DNA from: Magicicada septendecula
Taxonomy: Eukaryota; Arthropoda; Insecta; Hemiptera; Cicadidae
DNA length: 64,000 nt
Assembly: GCA_034769895.1 (NCBI GenBank)
Contig: JAWRYS010000701.1
Location: 62,001 to 126,000 of the forward strand
Reading direction: 5' to 3'
Shown: positions 10,066 through 21,872 of the stretch, in pieces
Layout of the letters: the number at the start of each line of letters is the position of its first letter
Position numbering within the stretch: position 1 is the first letter of the stretch
Notes under the pieces: generated by a model
The model's database searches: none
The model's input: the letters and a program-made list of their open reading frames with translations, nothing else
What the model was told of the DNA's origin: nothing
Made by a program: the position numbers and the translations under genes

Positions 10066-12059
10066 AATGTTACATATTTTAAGAAAAATGTAGCTTTTTG
10101 TGACACACCTGTATATATGTGTATCCATTTTTTTTACATTATCAGATAAATATTTCTTATTTGCAATATGACTGTAAGAAAATTGTACAAATAATAATAA
10201 ATTATTTTCATTAATCTGTTTTTATGGACCTCAGTCAAATGAATATAAAATCAAACAGTGCCATGTGGTAATATGTTTTCTTGTTCCTTTAATTTTTGTC
10301 ATTTTTTTAATGCTCAGCAGTTACAAAATTTTATAGCGTAAGTAATTGCAGAGGTACACAAGCTGTTGACATACTAGTATTTTTTACTTACTATTTCATT
10401 TAAATAAGAATGTTTAACGATTTTTGTCTAACTATTCATTCTGTACACTCCATTTGTTTTTACTACCATTAATTTTTATTATTATTTATTTAATTTCATT
10501 AAATATATTTTGCTTGTGGCATATCTTATTCCTAGTTGTGAAATCATGTTACCATTAACTGCATTTCATATATTAACAACTTGTAATATTTACTTAATTT
10601 ATTATTTATTATCATTATTAAGGTATGTTATTTATTGCTGTTAGATAGATTTTAATTGTAAATGGTGTATATTTATTTATCGTACAAACAAAATAAAATT
10701 TATTCTGATTGACACAAAATTCTGAGTATTATTATCCATATGACTGTAGTAATTATTTTTAGTTTGTTATTTTTGTATACTTTGTTGCCTCCTGTGTATG
10801 AAGACTATCAGAAAAGTAACTTACATTTTAAACAGTGTGCAAAAATTGAGGCTAAGGATACTGCTTTAGGACAGCCGAGTAGTATAACTAAGGATGCTTT
10901 AGTGGTATTAGAAAGAAGTCTATGTTGATGTTACTTCTTTAATAAGAACAATAAAAAATGTGTATGACAGTAGAGAATTCTGCCATCTGCAAAGTACAAT
11001 GTGTGCTTTAATAACATTCTTGAACTAGAAACCTTAAAGTGGCTGAAATCCATTGTGAAGTTTGTCAAATTTATGAAGAGAACATAACAGCTGAACGTAA
11101 TCAAAGAATTGCATGGTGCATTAGGAAAGGGAAACAATTAGGTGATGGCGTCAAGGAAAGGAAATGGCGTAGGACAATTTGTGTGGGTTTCATATTGGGC
11201 AAAGAGGAAATTGGTTAACCAACTGTAGTGAACAAGCTGTTTAAGAGCACTGACAATTAAAATTTGAGAAAATTTTGTTACCTTAGATCTGCTGTTATTC
11301 AGGGAATGGTAACCAGTAAAACTACACTATCATAAGTTTGTGCTTGGTAGATACGTAAATTTGTTTCAGAACTCATAACACACAGTGGTTGCAATTGGCA
11401 TTAACATTGTTACTGGATGAAACATTAAATTCATATGTAAACATAGAGAGAAAAGTCAGTCAGTGACATAGGCCCATACTTATTCATTAAAAATGTTAGC
11501 AATTTTTTTTAATAGGAAAATCATAGGAACTCTCTTTGAGGACAGAAGTATAGTTTTGTTAGGGGATTTCATAGAATGTGAACAAAACGTTTACTATGAG
11601 AAAATAGAAAAGATACCAACTTTTTTTTTACAATAATATTACAATGTAGACTTAAGATTAATAAGTAACTTACACGGCATAACTCATATGATATGCTACA
11701 TTTTGAAACACAGAAGGCAGCGTGGATAGCTTCAGCATTCAAGCAGAAGTAATCTTCCTTCATGATTAGTTGCAAACCTCAAGTTTTTGCTGTCCACAAA
11801 CTCAATTTTCAAGTCTCTATAAAAATCATCATTTCTAACATACCATGGAGCATCAGCTGTGTTTGTTAGTGCTCTTTTTTGAAAGGTAGGTATTATTTTT
11901 ATGTCACTTTTTAGTATAGCTCCAGAGCTGGATTCCGTATGTCTAGATTGAATTTAATATTTGCTTGTATAAGAGAAGCTTATTAAGTACTGCCAAGCAG
12001 AGTTTGTTTTGTGCAGTCAGTAGGTATTTTATTATAAAACAGGTTAATTACCTTCTGTC
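10066..12059. other. AT-rich sequence, no gene seen
   Basis: No recognisable coding frame. Short frames (10740-10928 plus, 10931-11137 minus, 11569-11775 minus) lack motifs, and their codon content follows the local AT bias. Confidence 0.5.
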
Positions 12060-12081
12060 ACGCTTCTTAAAATCCGAATAC

Positions 12082-12126
12082 AGGATTACTCGAGTTTCGA
12101 CAACTAATGTGTCATCATCAGATCCT
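12082..12126 (-). ncRNA. Best-formed hammerhead-like motif
   Basis: Minus strand, 5' to 3': AGGAT (12122-12126), CTGATGA (12115-12121), one extra T, stem II GACA/TGTC with its loop, GAAA, palindrome ACTCGAGT (12088-12095), A at the cleavage position (12087), and ATCCT (12082-12086), which pairs perfectly with AGGAT. The only departure from a minimal hammerhead is the single extra base before stem II. The 'cattag' loop next to a palindrome before 'taatcc' is the kind of terminus seen in insect Penelope-like elements. No endonuclease frame lies next to it. Confidence 0.5.
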
Positions 12127-13179
12127 AATGAATATAGTTAAAAATACATTTGTCGATGTTTACACATCTTGTCGAATAATAAAAACAACACGTACATAGT
12201 ACAAAAATATTAAATAATTTAACACACGGTAAAAATAAAATAAAATAAAACAGAACAAAACACAATACATGCAGCCGCGAACCCAGGTGATGTACTCTGG
12301 GTACACGGCCGTGACTTCTATATTCTAAGATTTATATTTTAAATCATTTTCAATATCAATGCGGCTGGAGTCACTATTGGCTTGTAAGAGGAATGAGGCA
12401 CAAGAGGTGAAGTACCTGCACAAAGCTTTCTGTATTAAAACTTTTTTTCACTGACTACTGACCACACTACATCATATACAGTCTTTATGGATGGGGAGGA
12501 GACACGAGAAAAGCATACAAGACAGCATCTAACAGACTATATTAAGTGTTAAACATTTTACTCCATGCATATGGCTTCATTTATAGCTAGTTACTATAGA
12601 TAAGTCTTCAGTACTAGTTAAGATATTTATATTAATATTGTGTTAAAAAAGTAATAATTATTTTCTTTCAATGAAATTTATGCATCCTTAGCATGCATGA
12701 AGAAGATGCCCCTGAAACCTATCTTTATTTTAATTTTTAGGACTCATTCAAATACAACATGACAGTATAAAATACTAAGGCCTAGTCCAATATCTTTTTA
12801 GAAGTAATGCTAAAAAAAATCTTTTTCAAACTGCTGAAATCTAAAGAGATAGCACAATAATTTTAAAAATAAATATATTCTCTTCACTCTTGAAATAACA
12901 AGAAATAATCTTTGAAATGTAAATCTTCTTCTTCTTAAAGTAGCCTATTAATAATATAAGGATTTAAAAAAATATGTAAAACATAACCTTCATCTTACAA
13001 ATTCACTAGCATGCTCACTGAGCTGTAGAACTCGCTCACTATTTTGAACAAAGTACAATTATTATTATGTAAATTTCAATATTGTAATTTTTCAGTTATG
13101 GGATAAATCAAAAAACTCTTGATTTCTCTACTACTTCTTTAGTAGTATAACAATTGTAGAGTACGCAATTACACAATAA
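12127..13179. other. AT-rich sequence, no gene; short Helitron-like head remnant at 12311-12350
   Basis: 12311-12350 ('gtgacttctatattctaag' region) matches the beginning of the dispersed elements at 16399 and 18352, so a degraded head fragment is present. It is preceded by GC-richer sequence (12270-12310). A TAAAA run is at about 12233-12257. No coding frame. Confidence 0.45.
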
Positions 13180-13760
13180 ACACTAAAAATTTGAAACATT
13201 CAGATTTGGGTTACAATTACTTTTGAGTAGCAAAAGACATTATAGAATTTTCCTAATACACAAATTGTGAATTTGAATTTGCCTAATACTTTTAGTGTGA
13301 CACCCTGCTGGATTTTCACAATTTTTAAAAATATTTTGCCATGGCATCCCAAAATTTTGAAATTTTCAAAAACTTAAGACTATATTCATATGTTAGTTAA
13401 AATTCTCTTTGTTAATATTCCACATAAATTGTTACAAATTAATCAAAATTTTCACTAACGTTTTGGGCTGTGCTGTCCAAAAACTTTGAAATGTTAACAA
13501 ATGAATACTATATTCAGATCGTGGTTTAAATTGCCTTTCATTTGATACCCCACATTTGTGTTTTTTTCATAATTTTAACCCCCCACATTTTTGGAGGGAT
13601 CAATCTAAAAAAGAACAGGATTCTATAAGGTAAAAGTATGCACAGGGATGCCAAGGTTTACATAAATCATTATTGTGACACATACCCCAATCAGACAGAT
13701 AGATAGATAGGCAGAAAGACAGACAGTCTAATCTCAGGACTGAGAACTTGTCTCACTCGT
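13180..13760 (+). repeat. Dispersed non-coding repeat, copy 2 (related to 741-1640)
   Basis: It shares block order with 741-1640: repeated 'aaaattttga' segments, then 'gatcaatctaaaaaa', then 'ggtaaaagtatg', then an AGAT/ACAG-rich run at about 13690-13725. No coding frame. Class unknown. Confidence 0.5.
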
Positions 13761-15420
13761 TCAATCACAAGGAAATTTGCTGCTCAAAATATGAAAGCAA
13801 AATTCATACCAATATTTAAATAATTTTAATTTGAATAACATTTTCTGTATAATTCTAAGTATTTCTGGTTCTTTGATTGTGTATTAGGCAAATTCTATAA
13901 TGTCATTTGTATAAACCAGTTTAAATTGTGAATCCCAATGTAAATAATAGCATGTAAAAAATAATTTTAACAGAGGTAGAATCATAGTAATAGTAAATAT
14001 ATAAAAAAATATCAAACAGGAGAGTTAACATTATAAAGTGATAAAATAAGAGAATAAATCCAACAAGATGTTAATACATTAGGCTTGAGAAAAAATTAAT
14101 TTTGAAATAAAATTTAAAAGTCAGTATAAAGCCATTCAAGGAAACTTTGATGGGAAATAACTAAAACAATAATGGTGATGGTGAAATAATAACTGAAGTG
14201 CAATATTAAAAAATAAAAATGAGTGTGTCGTGGAACACGTGCCAGAAATGAGAACTTAAGTGTCAAATGGTGAGTGAACTGATTCACTGTGTAAAAGATT
14301 GCTCATTGGTATTTGGAGTAACAGAGATTTTGTTTTAAAGAATTAAGAGTGAACAGATAATTAAACGAGATGAGGGCATAATAGTGTGTATGTGTATTTT
14401 ATTGTAAGAAATAGATATTTACAGTGAACATAAATAGAATCGTATGACTCGTTGAATTATTTTCAGTACACATACAAACAATATGTAACAATGTTGCATA
14501 GGTGTAATTTATTTCAATGTAACAATATGATTTATACAATATTTTGTTTAAAAGTAGAATGTGGTATGTATATGCAATGTAAAAGTCAACTTTTTACAAA
14601 TTATAAAATAGCAAAATTACTAAATCGAATTTTGAAACATAAACAAACTTCCAGGCTAATGCAATACAAAAACCAGAATTGAACTCGCAGATCAACGAAA
14701 TAACGTAAAAAGTAAACAAAGATAAAAAATTATACTCGTTTTACATTTCAAACATGTACACAAACATTCTCATTGATGATACTATAAATATTTAAATACA
14801 AAATAGGTGTCACTGATTTTAAATTGTTTGTATGAATTAAACAGTTTGAAAGTTGTGTAAAGTTGTGCATAATAATAAAAGAAGTACAAGTAATAGTATA
14901 TAAACATTTAGAAAGTGCTCATATTCTTTAAAACATTATGCTTTGCTTAAAGCACACATATTTGTGGCAGTAGAGAAATTTTGGGAAGCTATGTGGGGAA
15001 AAGAGGTTTGTTTGAACTGGTGGCACTGCTTTTATTTTGTTTCAGCTATTTCGTGATGCATTGAATCAGATTACTGCTCTAGGAACACTAGGTATATGGG
15101 AATGGGCTGGACATCACAGTGCCATATACGAAGTTTCACTTCAAAAATATGACTGACATAAGTACAAAAAAAAAACGAAAGTCAAGTGTAAACTATATGG
15201 AAGAAGTCTGTAAAGAAGTATATAAAACAGAGGAGCCAGCAATACATAATTCAAACACATTCACTTAAAAGTCTGAAAATATAATATAAAGAGGATGAAG
15301 TTGTGAGACATTGAGAAAAATGAAAAAAAAAGTAGAAATGCTAAATGGCATTCTTGAGAATGAAACAGTAGCCGCACTATGGAAAAGCAATACCGTATAA
15401 TGGTGCTAATACAAAAAAAT
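13761..15420. other. AT-rich sequence, no gene seen
   Basis: The open frame at 14452-14682 has no motif and a composition matching its surroundings. Nothing else recognised. Confidence 0.5.
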
Positions 15421-15725
15421 CGGTATGGAGAACTATACACGACTTCCATGTCCTAAAATTTATATTTAAAATCATTTAAATATTAATTAAATAAGTGGAT
15501 GCTTGAGTTCTGAAGAAATTACGTATCAGCTAAAATGGTACCACCATGTCAGGTGGATTAAGTCTATCCTCAGCCTTCGTGAGGAAGGACTGTACTTTTG
15601 GATAAAATGTCTGTAGGTCGAACAAAGAGCTAGCTAAAGGTAGCTGCGATCTGATTCCTGTAATGAAATTGCACTCTCGCTGTGAGGGGCCGAGGGATGC
15701 CTATAGTGTTATCAAAGTCTTTCCT
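15420..15725 (+). repeat. Dispersed element, head plus body A
   Basis: It begins TCGGTATGGAG after an A run, the same start as copies at 16398, 18351 and 23231. 15525-15725 is the reverse complement of 25057-25368 ('catgtcaggtgga' and 'taaaatgt' regions conserved). The 25057 copy has about 110 bp extra. Within this copy 'gtctttcc' at about 15715 corresponds to the target site hit by the hAT element in the other copy. Non-coding. Confidence 0.65.
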
Positions 15726-16107
15726 GTCAATACTATACTAGTCATTTTTCTTTTTTAAAATCAAGTCTTGATTTCTTTCTTTCCATTTTGTCTTTTGATT
15801 TTCTGAACGACTATTCTGTTCACCCGTATAATTATAAATTTCTCAGCAAAACATTTCTTCCTTAATACGTTTGTGTCTCCTGTTTAACACCCACCATTCT
15901 GATCCATGTCATAACAGTATATTCCACACAGGCTAGTAAATAACTAGCCATCAGGGAGGTCAAAATATTTTCAAGGAGGGGCAAACAATTTTCCAAAGGA
16001 GAAAAATATTTATATATTTTTCATACATACACACATGCACATATTAGTTTATAATATATCATAATAGAAATAAGTACACAGATTGTATTAATTGCTTTAA
16101 TACAACA
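15726..16107. other. AT-rich sequence, no gene seen
   Basis: No frame or repeat partner recognised. Confidence 0.4.
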
Positions 16108-16397
16108 ACACTGCCCAGCGATCCACAGGAAGCAAATCAAAGTCCACCTTTTCGGCTTGCACGCGTTGTGTTGGTCGGCACTTTCCATTTAAAAAGCGTG
16201 CAAACATAAGAAAATAAACATGAGTGAGGCCAGAAATAATGCGAATTTTGTATGTGTGTGTGTGTCCTGCCGGCCTTTTTATTGCGGTAATCACAATAAT
16301 AAAACTTTGGAAAAGTAAACATTACATAATTGAGATATGCTTGCCTGCCAGGAACGATATATTTTCACTCATACATGATTTAAATTAAAATGAAATA
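16108..16397 (+). repeat. Dispersed element, central block B, partial copy
   Basis: Matches 17034-17345, 18715-19005 and 23590-23774: 'cactgcccagcgatccacag', then 'ttttcggcttgcacgc', then a TG run and 'gcctttttattgcggtaatc'. It lacks the front part of the block and has an internal deletion. Confidence 0.75.
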
Positions 16398-16456
16398 TCG
16401 GTATGGAGAACCATACATGACTTCTATATTCTAAGATTTATATTTAAAATCATTTT
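16398..16456 (+). repeat. Dispersed element head, short copy
   Basis: TCGGTATGGAGAACCATACA, then 'tgacttctatattctaag'. GTATGG-AGAA-CCATAC forms a 6-bp hairpin. The match to other heads ends near 16456. Confidence 0.75.
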
Positions 16457-16927
16457 CGGAACTACATAGAAACTACTTCTTTCTACTTACTGCTTCAGCC
16501 TTAACCACAGTACTGTGGTCACTAACGTATACCACCTCACGTTATCGCACTCGATTTTCACTGATGATGGAAGTCGATGGCATTGCTGAAATGTCTGGTT
16601 TTGTAGAAAACATTGGACTACGGCCAAATATCCCGGGAAGGAATTTTAACAAAAACTACTTCTTTGTTGCCGATAACGTACACATTTATATAAAAAATAT
16701 GCATAAAATTAATGGCTTGTATAAGTTAATGATTGATCTCCATTAAGTAGTGCTCAAGTTTCCAAAGTTTTAATATTATGATGTCCGTAATTAAAACATC
16801 AGAGCAGGTTTAGTGTGTATGAGGGTACACCACGGACAAAAATTTTCAACATTTCCTATTGAGCGTTGCTTAGAGTAAAGCTGCAAATCTACAGTGTACG
16901 TTTCACAGAGCAAACACGCGGAAAAGA
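16457..16927 (+). other. Unassigned sequence with a weak PLE-like motif at 16561-16591
   Basis: CTGATGA at 16561-16567 and GAAA at 16588-16591, followed by 'tgtctg' as in the left arm of the 1026-1285 foldback. The stem between them is poor and I could not find complementary flanks. The open frame at 16564-16746 has no recognisable motif. Confidence 0.3.
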
Positions 16928-17188
16928 AGGAGCGCTCCGAAGTCACTCATGGACCCTCAGCATCTTGCAGAGGGTTCATTCCCTAAAGACGAAAAGTCTG
17001 TCTATGAATCGTTCCTCTGTAAACACGTGCAGTTACACTGCCCAGCGATCCACAGGAAGCAAATCGCTATCCACCCTGGTCACTTTTTCGGCTTGCACGC
17101 ATTATGTTGGTATGGGTTTCGGCACTTTCCATTTAAAAAGCGTGCAAATGTAAGAAAATAAACATGAATGAGGCCAGAAATAACGCGA

Positions 17189-17219
<31 letters not shown>

Positions 17220-17345
17220 CTTCACTGCCTTTTTATTGCGGTAGTCATAATAATAAAATGGAAACGTAAACATTACATAACTGAGATATGCTTGCCTGCC
17301 ACGAACGATATATTTTCTCTCATACATGATTTACATTAAAATGAA
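16928..17345 (+). repeat. Dispersed element, central block B, copy with TG microsatellite
   Basis: Matches 18606-19010 and 23482-23774. It contains a (TG)n run at about 17199-17219. A 70-codon open frame (16949-17161) is present here and, diverged, at 18631-18843. Most differences between the two change the amino acid, which argues against a selected protein. Confidence 0.8.
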
Positions 17346-17424
17346 AAAATTATAATTTTATTCCCTGGCAGCAAAATTATTTTATTTTTAACAATTACCA
17401 TTGTTTGAAAAAGTTTAAATAAAT

Positions 17425-17920
17425 TTTCAAGTACTTTACTGTTGTTAAAACGTAAAAGGTTGCACGTAAACTACCCCTTCCCCTTATCCGATCTTCACCA
17501 AAATCAAAAGTCCTTGAGTTCTCTACAATTCAGTGATGTATGCAAAAAATTATTTGATTCTGTTTGAATATGTGGCAGTTATCGTTCGCCATAGAACAAA
17601 TTACCCTTGTTAAAACATAAAACATTGCAGGTAAACTACCCCTTTCCCTTAACCGATTTTCACCAAAAACAATAGGTCCTGAGAACTCTACAAATCAGGG
17701 CTGTATACAAAAAATTATTTGAATCTGTTTGAATTTGCGGCTGTTATCGTTTGCCATAGAAAAAAATCTACAGATAGACACACAGACACTTTTTGAAAAA
17801 CGCCTTTTTTTCATGTTTTGAGTGTAGTACAATCAGAATCTGCAATAATCTTGAACACGATTTTTTTTGCCATCACCATACTTTCATTTCCTTAAGGAAT
17901 ATGGAAGTAAAAATATAGAA
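17425..17920 (+). repeat. Two tandem modules of about 165 bp plus tail
   Basis: Modules at about 17440-17605 and 17606-17765 each read from 'gttaaaac', 'aggtaaactacccc' and 'ttcaccaaaa' to 'gttatcgt(t/g)(t/c)gccatag'. The tail follows ('cacagacac', 'ttttcatgttttgag', 'gccatcaccatact') and ends at about 17918 in 'ggaatatggaagt'. Same orientation as 18030-18345 and 19255-19588. Confidence 0.8.
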
Positions 17921-18029
17921 TTTTGTTAAAGTGAAATGAAATGTTTCCATAGAAACTACTTCTTTGTTGTCAATAACGTAGTACACATACAAAACTTATA
18001 AAAATTTACCTCCTCTATCAACTACCATT

Positions 18030-18350
18030 TTAATTTATAAAAAAATTACCCCCTCCCCCTACAACTCACCTTTTTATTTATAGATATTTCATCAACCTTT
18101 CTACAGTGGATTATTACGACCTTCTTTTCAGGATACTTTATTTATCAAAATTAAGCACTTTACTCTTGTTAAAACGTAAAATGTTGCTGGTAAACTACCT
18201 CTCATCCTTAACCGATCTTCACCAAAAACAATAGACCTTGAGTCCTCTACAATTCAGGGCTGTGTGCAAAAAATTAGTAGATTCTGTTTGAATTTGCGGC
18301 TGTTATCGTTTGACATAGAACAAATTCTACACACAGACACTTTTCAAAAA
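18030..18350 (+). repeat. C-rich block plus one 165-bp module, cut by an insertion
   Basis: The 'ccccctccccct' and 'ctacagtggattatta' blocks are followed by a single module (about 18165-18320) and the start of the tail. The tail stops at 'ttttcaaaaa', where another copy of the element begins (TCGG at 18351). Elsewhere the same place reads 'ttgaaaaatgac', so the insertion fell between A and T. Confidence 0.7.
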
Positions 18351-19588
18351 TCGGTATGGAGAACCATACATGACTTCCATGTTGTAATATTTATGTTTAA
18401 AATAATTTACTTGAATTCGGTTAGGTAATTTCTAAAAAAATATCGCCCACCCTCAAACTAATTTCATTATTTATAGATATTTTTGTTATTATGGGGTAGT
18501 CGTTTAATATAATGTCACTTTATCACTTCAGTCACTTTATCTATAAAAATTAGTTAGGCTTACTTTATTCTTATAAAGAAACTGACTACGCAGGTAATCA
18601 TCCCTCCTACGAAGCGCTCCGAAATCACTCATGGACCCTGAGCATCTTGCAGAGGGTTCATTCCCTGAAGACGAAAAGTCTGTCTATGAACCGTTTCTCT
18701 GTAAACACGTGCAGTTACTCTGCCCAGCGATCCACAGGAAGCAAATTGCTATCCACACTGGACACTTTTTCTGCTTGCACGTGTTGTGTTGGTGTGAGTT
18801 TCAGCACTTTCCATTTAAAAAGCGTGCAAATGTAAGAAAATAAAAATGAGTGAGGCCAGAAATAACGCGAATTGTGTGTATGTGTCTTGCCTGCCTTTTT
18901 ATTGCGGTAATCATAATAATAAAATGGAAACATAAACATTACATAATTGAGATATGGTTGCCTGCCACGAACGATATATTTTCTCTCACACATGATTTAA
19001 ATTAAAATGAAAAAATATAGAATTTTGTTAAAGTGAAGCGAAGTGTTTCCATAGAAACTACTTCTTTGTTGTCAGTAACGTATTACACATATAAAACTTA
19101 TAAAATTTACTTCCTCCATCATCAACTGATATATTAATTTAAAAAAAATTACCCCCTCCGCCTTCAACTACCCTTTTCATTTATAGACATTTCAGCTACC
19201 TTTCTACAGTGGATTATTATGACTCTCTTTTCAGGACACTTTATTTATAAAAATTAAGCACTTTACTCTTGTTAAAACCTAAAATGTTGCAGGTAAACTA
19301 CCGCTTTCCCTTAACCGATCTTCACCAAAATCAATAGGCCTTGAGTCCTCTACAATTCAGGGCTGTATGCAGAAACTTATTTGATTCTGTTTGAATTTGC
19401 GGCTGTTATTGTTTGCCATAGAAAAAATTCTATAGATAGATAGACAGACACACACACAGGCACTTTTTGAAAAATGACTTTTTTTCATGTTTTGATGGTA
19501 GTACAATCAGAATCTGCCATTATCTCGAACACGGTTTTTTTCGCCATGACCATACTTCCATTTCCTTATGGAACATGGAAGTAAAAGG
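18351..19588 (+). mobile_element. Longest candidate copy of the dispersed non-coding element (Helitron/Helentron-like)
   Basis: Order of parts: TCGGTATGGAG head with a 6-bp hairpin; 'acttccatgtt' near the start; central block B (18606-19010) with a 70-codon chance frame; C-rich block (19140-19250); one 165-bp module (19260-19425); tail ending in the hairpin TTCCAT-ttcctt-ATGGAA and 'aacatggaagt' at about 19578-19588. The 11-bp inverted pair acttccatgtt/aacatggaagt lies just inside both ends. Non-autonomous Helentron-type elements (HINE/DINE-1) have such subterminal inverted repeats, a tandem-repeat core and a 3' hairpin. No CTRR end was found, so the class is tentative; it could equally be a composite of nested copies. 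Confidence 0.5.
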
Positions 19589-20720
19589 GAATTGGCAAAA
19601 TTTAAAACTACACAGCTATTTAATTGTTGTCATCTCTCTAAAACGTTTTTAGCAAGCTACGGCTGTGTATATTCTGCAAATGCACTATGGTATTACTCAT
19701 GTGTTTCGCTCCTGTTTAAGTAAAGTGAGTAGAGGAAAATACATAATTATGCAGCCTTTTCTAATTTGTTGAGGCATCTAATCTACATTAAGGGAAGAGC
19801 GGGGTAATGCTGAACACTTAAGATATGAGACCAAATTTCTCAAAAACGTTGGTACATTTAAAGGAAAGGGTGGGTTCTTCATAAACTTCAAAGTTTTTAA
19901 ATTAATATTTGACCAACGAGGGAAATTATAAACAAAATTTTAACTCAAAAATTAAATTTAAAACAACATTTGCATGTTTGTCAATATCCCTTATGCACAA
20001 TACATGTTAGTACTAAGTCCATCATTATTATTGTCAAACTTACTTTTATTTAGACAAGAGAACAGTTTATATCTTAAAATACAATGATTTAAAATTTAAG
20101 AGTAAGTCCTTTACAGAATTGAAAATGAAACATACTATCCATACCAAACTTTAGTAAAAAATAATCATAAACAAAATATGCATTACAAGTCTCTGTTACA
20201 CAAGCAACAAAATAATGCTTCTGAAAAGTAATTACTACCTTAAAGGTAACTGGAGTCCTTTTATTTTATTTTATGTGTCCTTTTAATACAATGATATAAA
20301 ATTCAAAAAATAAATCTTTTCTAAATTTTACAAATGAACAAACTACCTTACAAAGTTATCATTCGAAAATAATCTTAAACAAAATAAAAAGTACAAATTC
20401 TAGCAAAAATTAAAATAACGTCTTTATCAAGTTAAGAAAACACAACTTTTCTCCACTATACATAATATTATAAAAGCTATGTAAATTTCAGCAGTTTTAA
20501 GAAATCGATGAGACTTAAAATTCAGAAAGTTGTTACCCAGTAAATATGTTTGAAATAATTAATAATAATAAATATTACATTGCATGTTAGCCAATATGTT
20601 CATTTCATTTTTTTATGTCTAGCATACTACTAAAGCCATTCATTTCTAGCCATTAAATGAAAGAACAAAAACAAAGCAGTTTACTCAAAATACGAGAAAT
20701 CTTAGACACAATATTATAAA
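19589..20720. other. AT-rich sequence, no gene seen
   Basis: No recognisable frame or repeat partner. The sequence just before the PLE endonuclease frame (about 20640-20720) shows no reverse transcriptase remnant. Confidence 0.5.
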
Positions 20721-21110
20721 TTGCAAATGAAAAATTACAAAGTATTTGAATTAGCCTACCTAACTAGTATTTACAAAATTCCACGCAGTTGCGGAAAGGT
20801 TTACATTGGCCAGACGGGCCGCCTGATTTCCAGAAGAGTCCAAGAACATGTCAGACATACGAGGAACTCGGCAGTTGAAAAGTCTGCAATTGGTGAGCAT
20901 TCAGCCTTAATTAATCACTTGGTAAACTTCGAAGACGCATCTGTAATAGGTATGATGACAGACTGATCCTAGAAGCAATAGAAATTAATAAACACAAGGA
21001 TAACATCAACAAAGAAACCGCCATGCTTAGTACGACTTGGTATCCTTTACTTTCTGATTTGACTGCACGCGAGTTGATGACCGCACAAATAATGCACATA
21101 CCGTAACAGC
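20721..21110 (+). pseudogene. Penelope-like element GIY-YIG endonuclease, fragment
   Basis: The frame 20721-20966 includes IYKIPRSCGKVYIGQTGR, the hallmark start of the GIY-YIG nuclease domain of Penelope-like retroelements. It continues through RVQEHVRHTRNSAVEKSAIGEHS, with the conserved Arg and the Glu-rich helix. At about 20950 the frame shifts. The next frame (about 20948-21104) continues the family pattern, with DRLILEAIEINKH and TTWYPLL. In the family this domain nicks target DNA and is fused behind a reverse transcriptase. No RT sequence is present upstream, so this is a truncated 3' portion. A motif of the same type as the hammerhead-like sites lies 90 bp downstream. Broken by the frameshift and missing RT. 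Confidence 0.85.
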
Positions 21111-21199
21111 TACAGGCCAGGGTCCACTTACCGGACCACCCATCGCCACTTCTACACTATATAACTGAGTTCGCTTGCTGCCGTTTTTGTCACTTAGAC

Positions 21200-21234
21200 C
21201 TGAGGATACTCATTGTAATATGAGTGAAACGTTC
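21200..21234 (+). ncRNA. Hammerhead-like motif downstream of the PLE endonuclease
   Basis: CTGAGGA (fits CTGANGA), extra T, a perfect 6-bp stem ACTCAT/ATGAGT, GAAAC, then the palindromic AACGTT. I could not find complementary flanking arms. Its position behind a PLE endonuclease links this motif class to PLEs. Confidence 0.35.
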
Positions 21235-21534
21235 TCATACAAGACATTTTTGACGTGGTCCATACCGGAAGAAGACTTCAAAAACATAATTTATACTTTG
21301 TTATTCTACAGCATTTCAAATGTCACACTTTGTAACACGAACGTGCACAAATATTTGCCTATATTTGTAATACAAATCGACGCTCACGATATTCACAACC
21401 GGGAAACATACATTCAAATGACAATTGTTTGAGTATGACTGTAGACTGCTCGGTAGTGTGAGACGCGGTTGCGAATTTGTCTCTAAACTCCTGTAGTTCA
21501 CATTTTTCCGTATCCTTTGTTAATTTTTCCAGTA
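21235..21534. other. Unassigned; probable end of the PLE fragment
   Basis: Open frames (21175-21432 plus, 21316-21501 minus) show no recognised domain. The reading around 21180-21300 may be terminal sequence of the PLE. Confidence 0.3.
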
Positions 21535-21858
21535 GAACTTTACTCTTGTTAAAATGAAAAAAATGTTGCAGGTAAACTACCCCTCCCCCTTAGCCCTTAA
21601 CCGATCTTCACAAAAATCAATAGGCCTTGAGTCCTCTACAACTTGGGCACATATACAAAAAATTATTTGATTCTGTTTGAATTTGCGGCAGTTATCGTTC
21701 GCCATAGAAAAAAATTCTACACATATAGACAGACACTTTCCAGAAAATGATTTTTCTTCAGTTTTGAAGGTAATATAATCAGAATCAGCCCTTATCTCGA
21801 ACACGATTTTTTTTGCCATCACCATACTTCCATTTTGTTATGGAACATGGAAGTAAAA
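21535..21858 (+). repeat. 165-bp module plus tail, plus orientation
   Basis: One module ('ggtaaactacccc' to 'cgccatag'), then the tail ending 'ggaacatggaagt'. It faces the minus-strand copies that start at about 21880, forming a tail-to-tail inverted pair. Confidence 0.8.
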
Positions 21859-21872
21859 AGTAATAATTTTTA

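Noticed and set aside
16949-17161. 70-codon Cys/His-rich frame conserved in copies at 16949 and 18631
   Set aside because: It lies in a dispersed repeat, the third copy (23505 onward) is frameshifted, and most differences between the two open copies change the amino acid.
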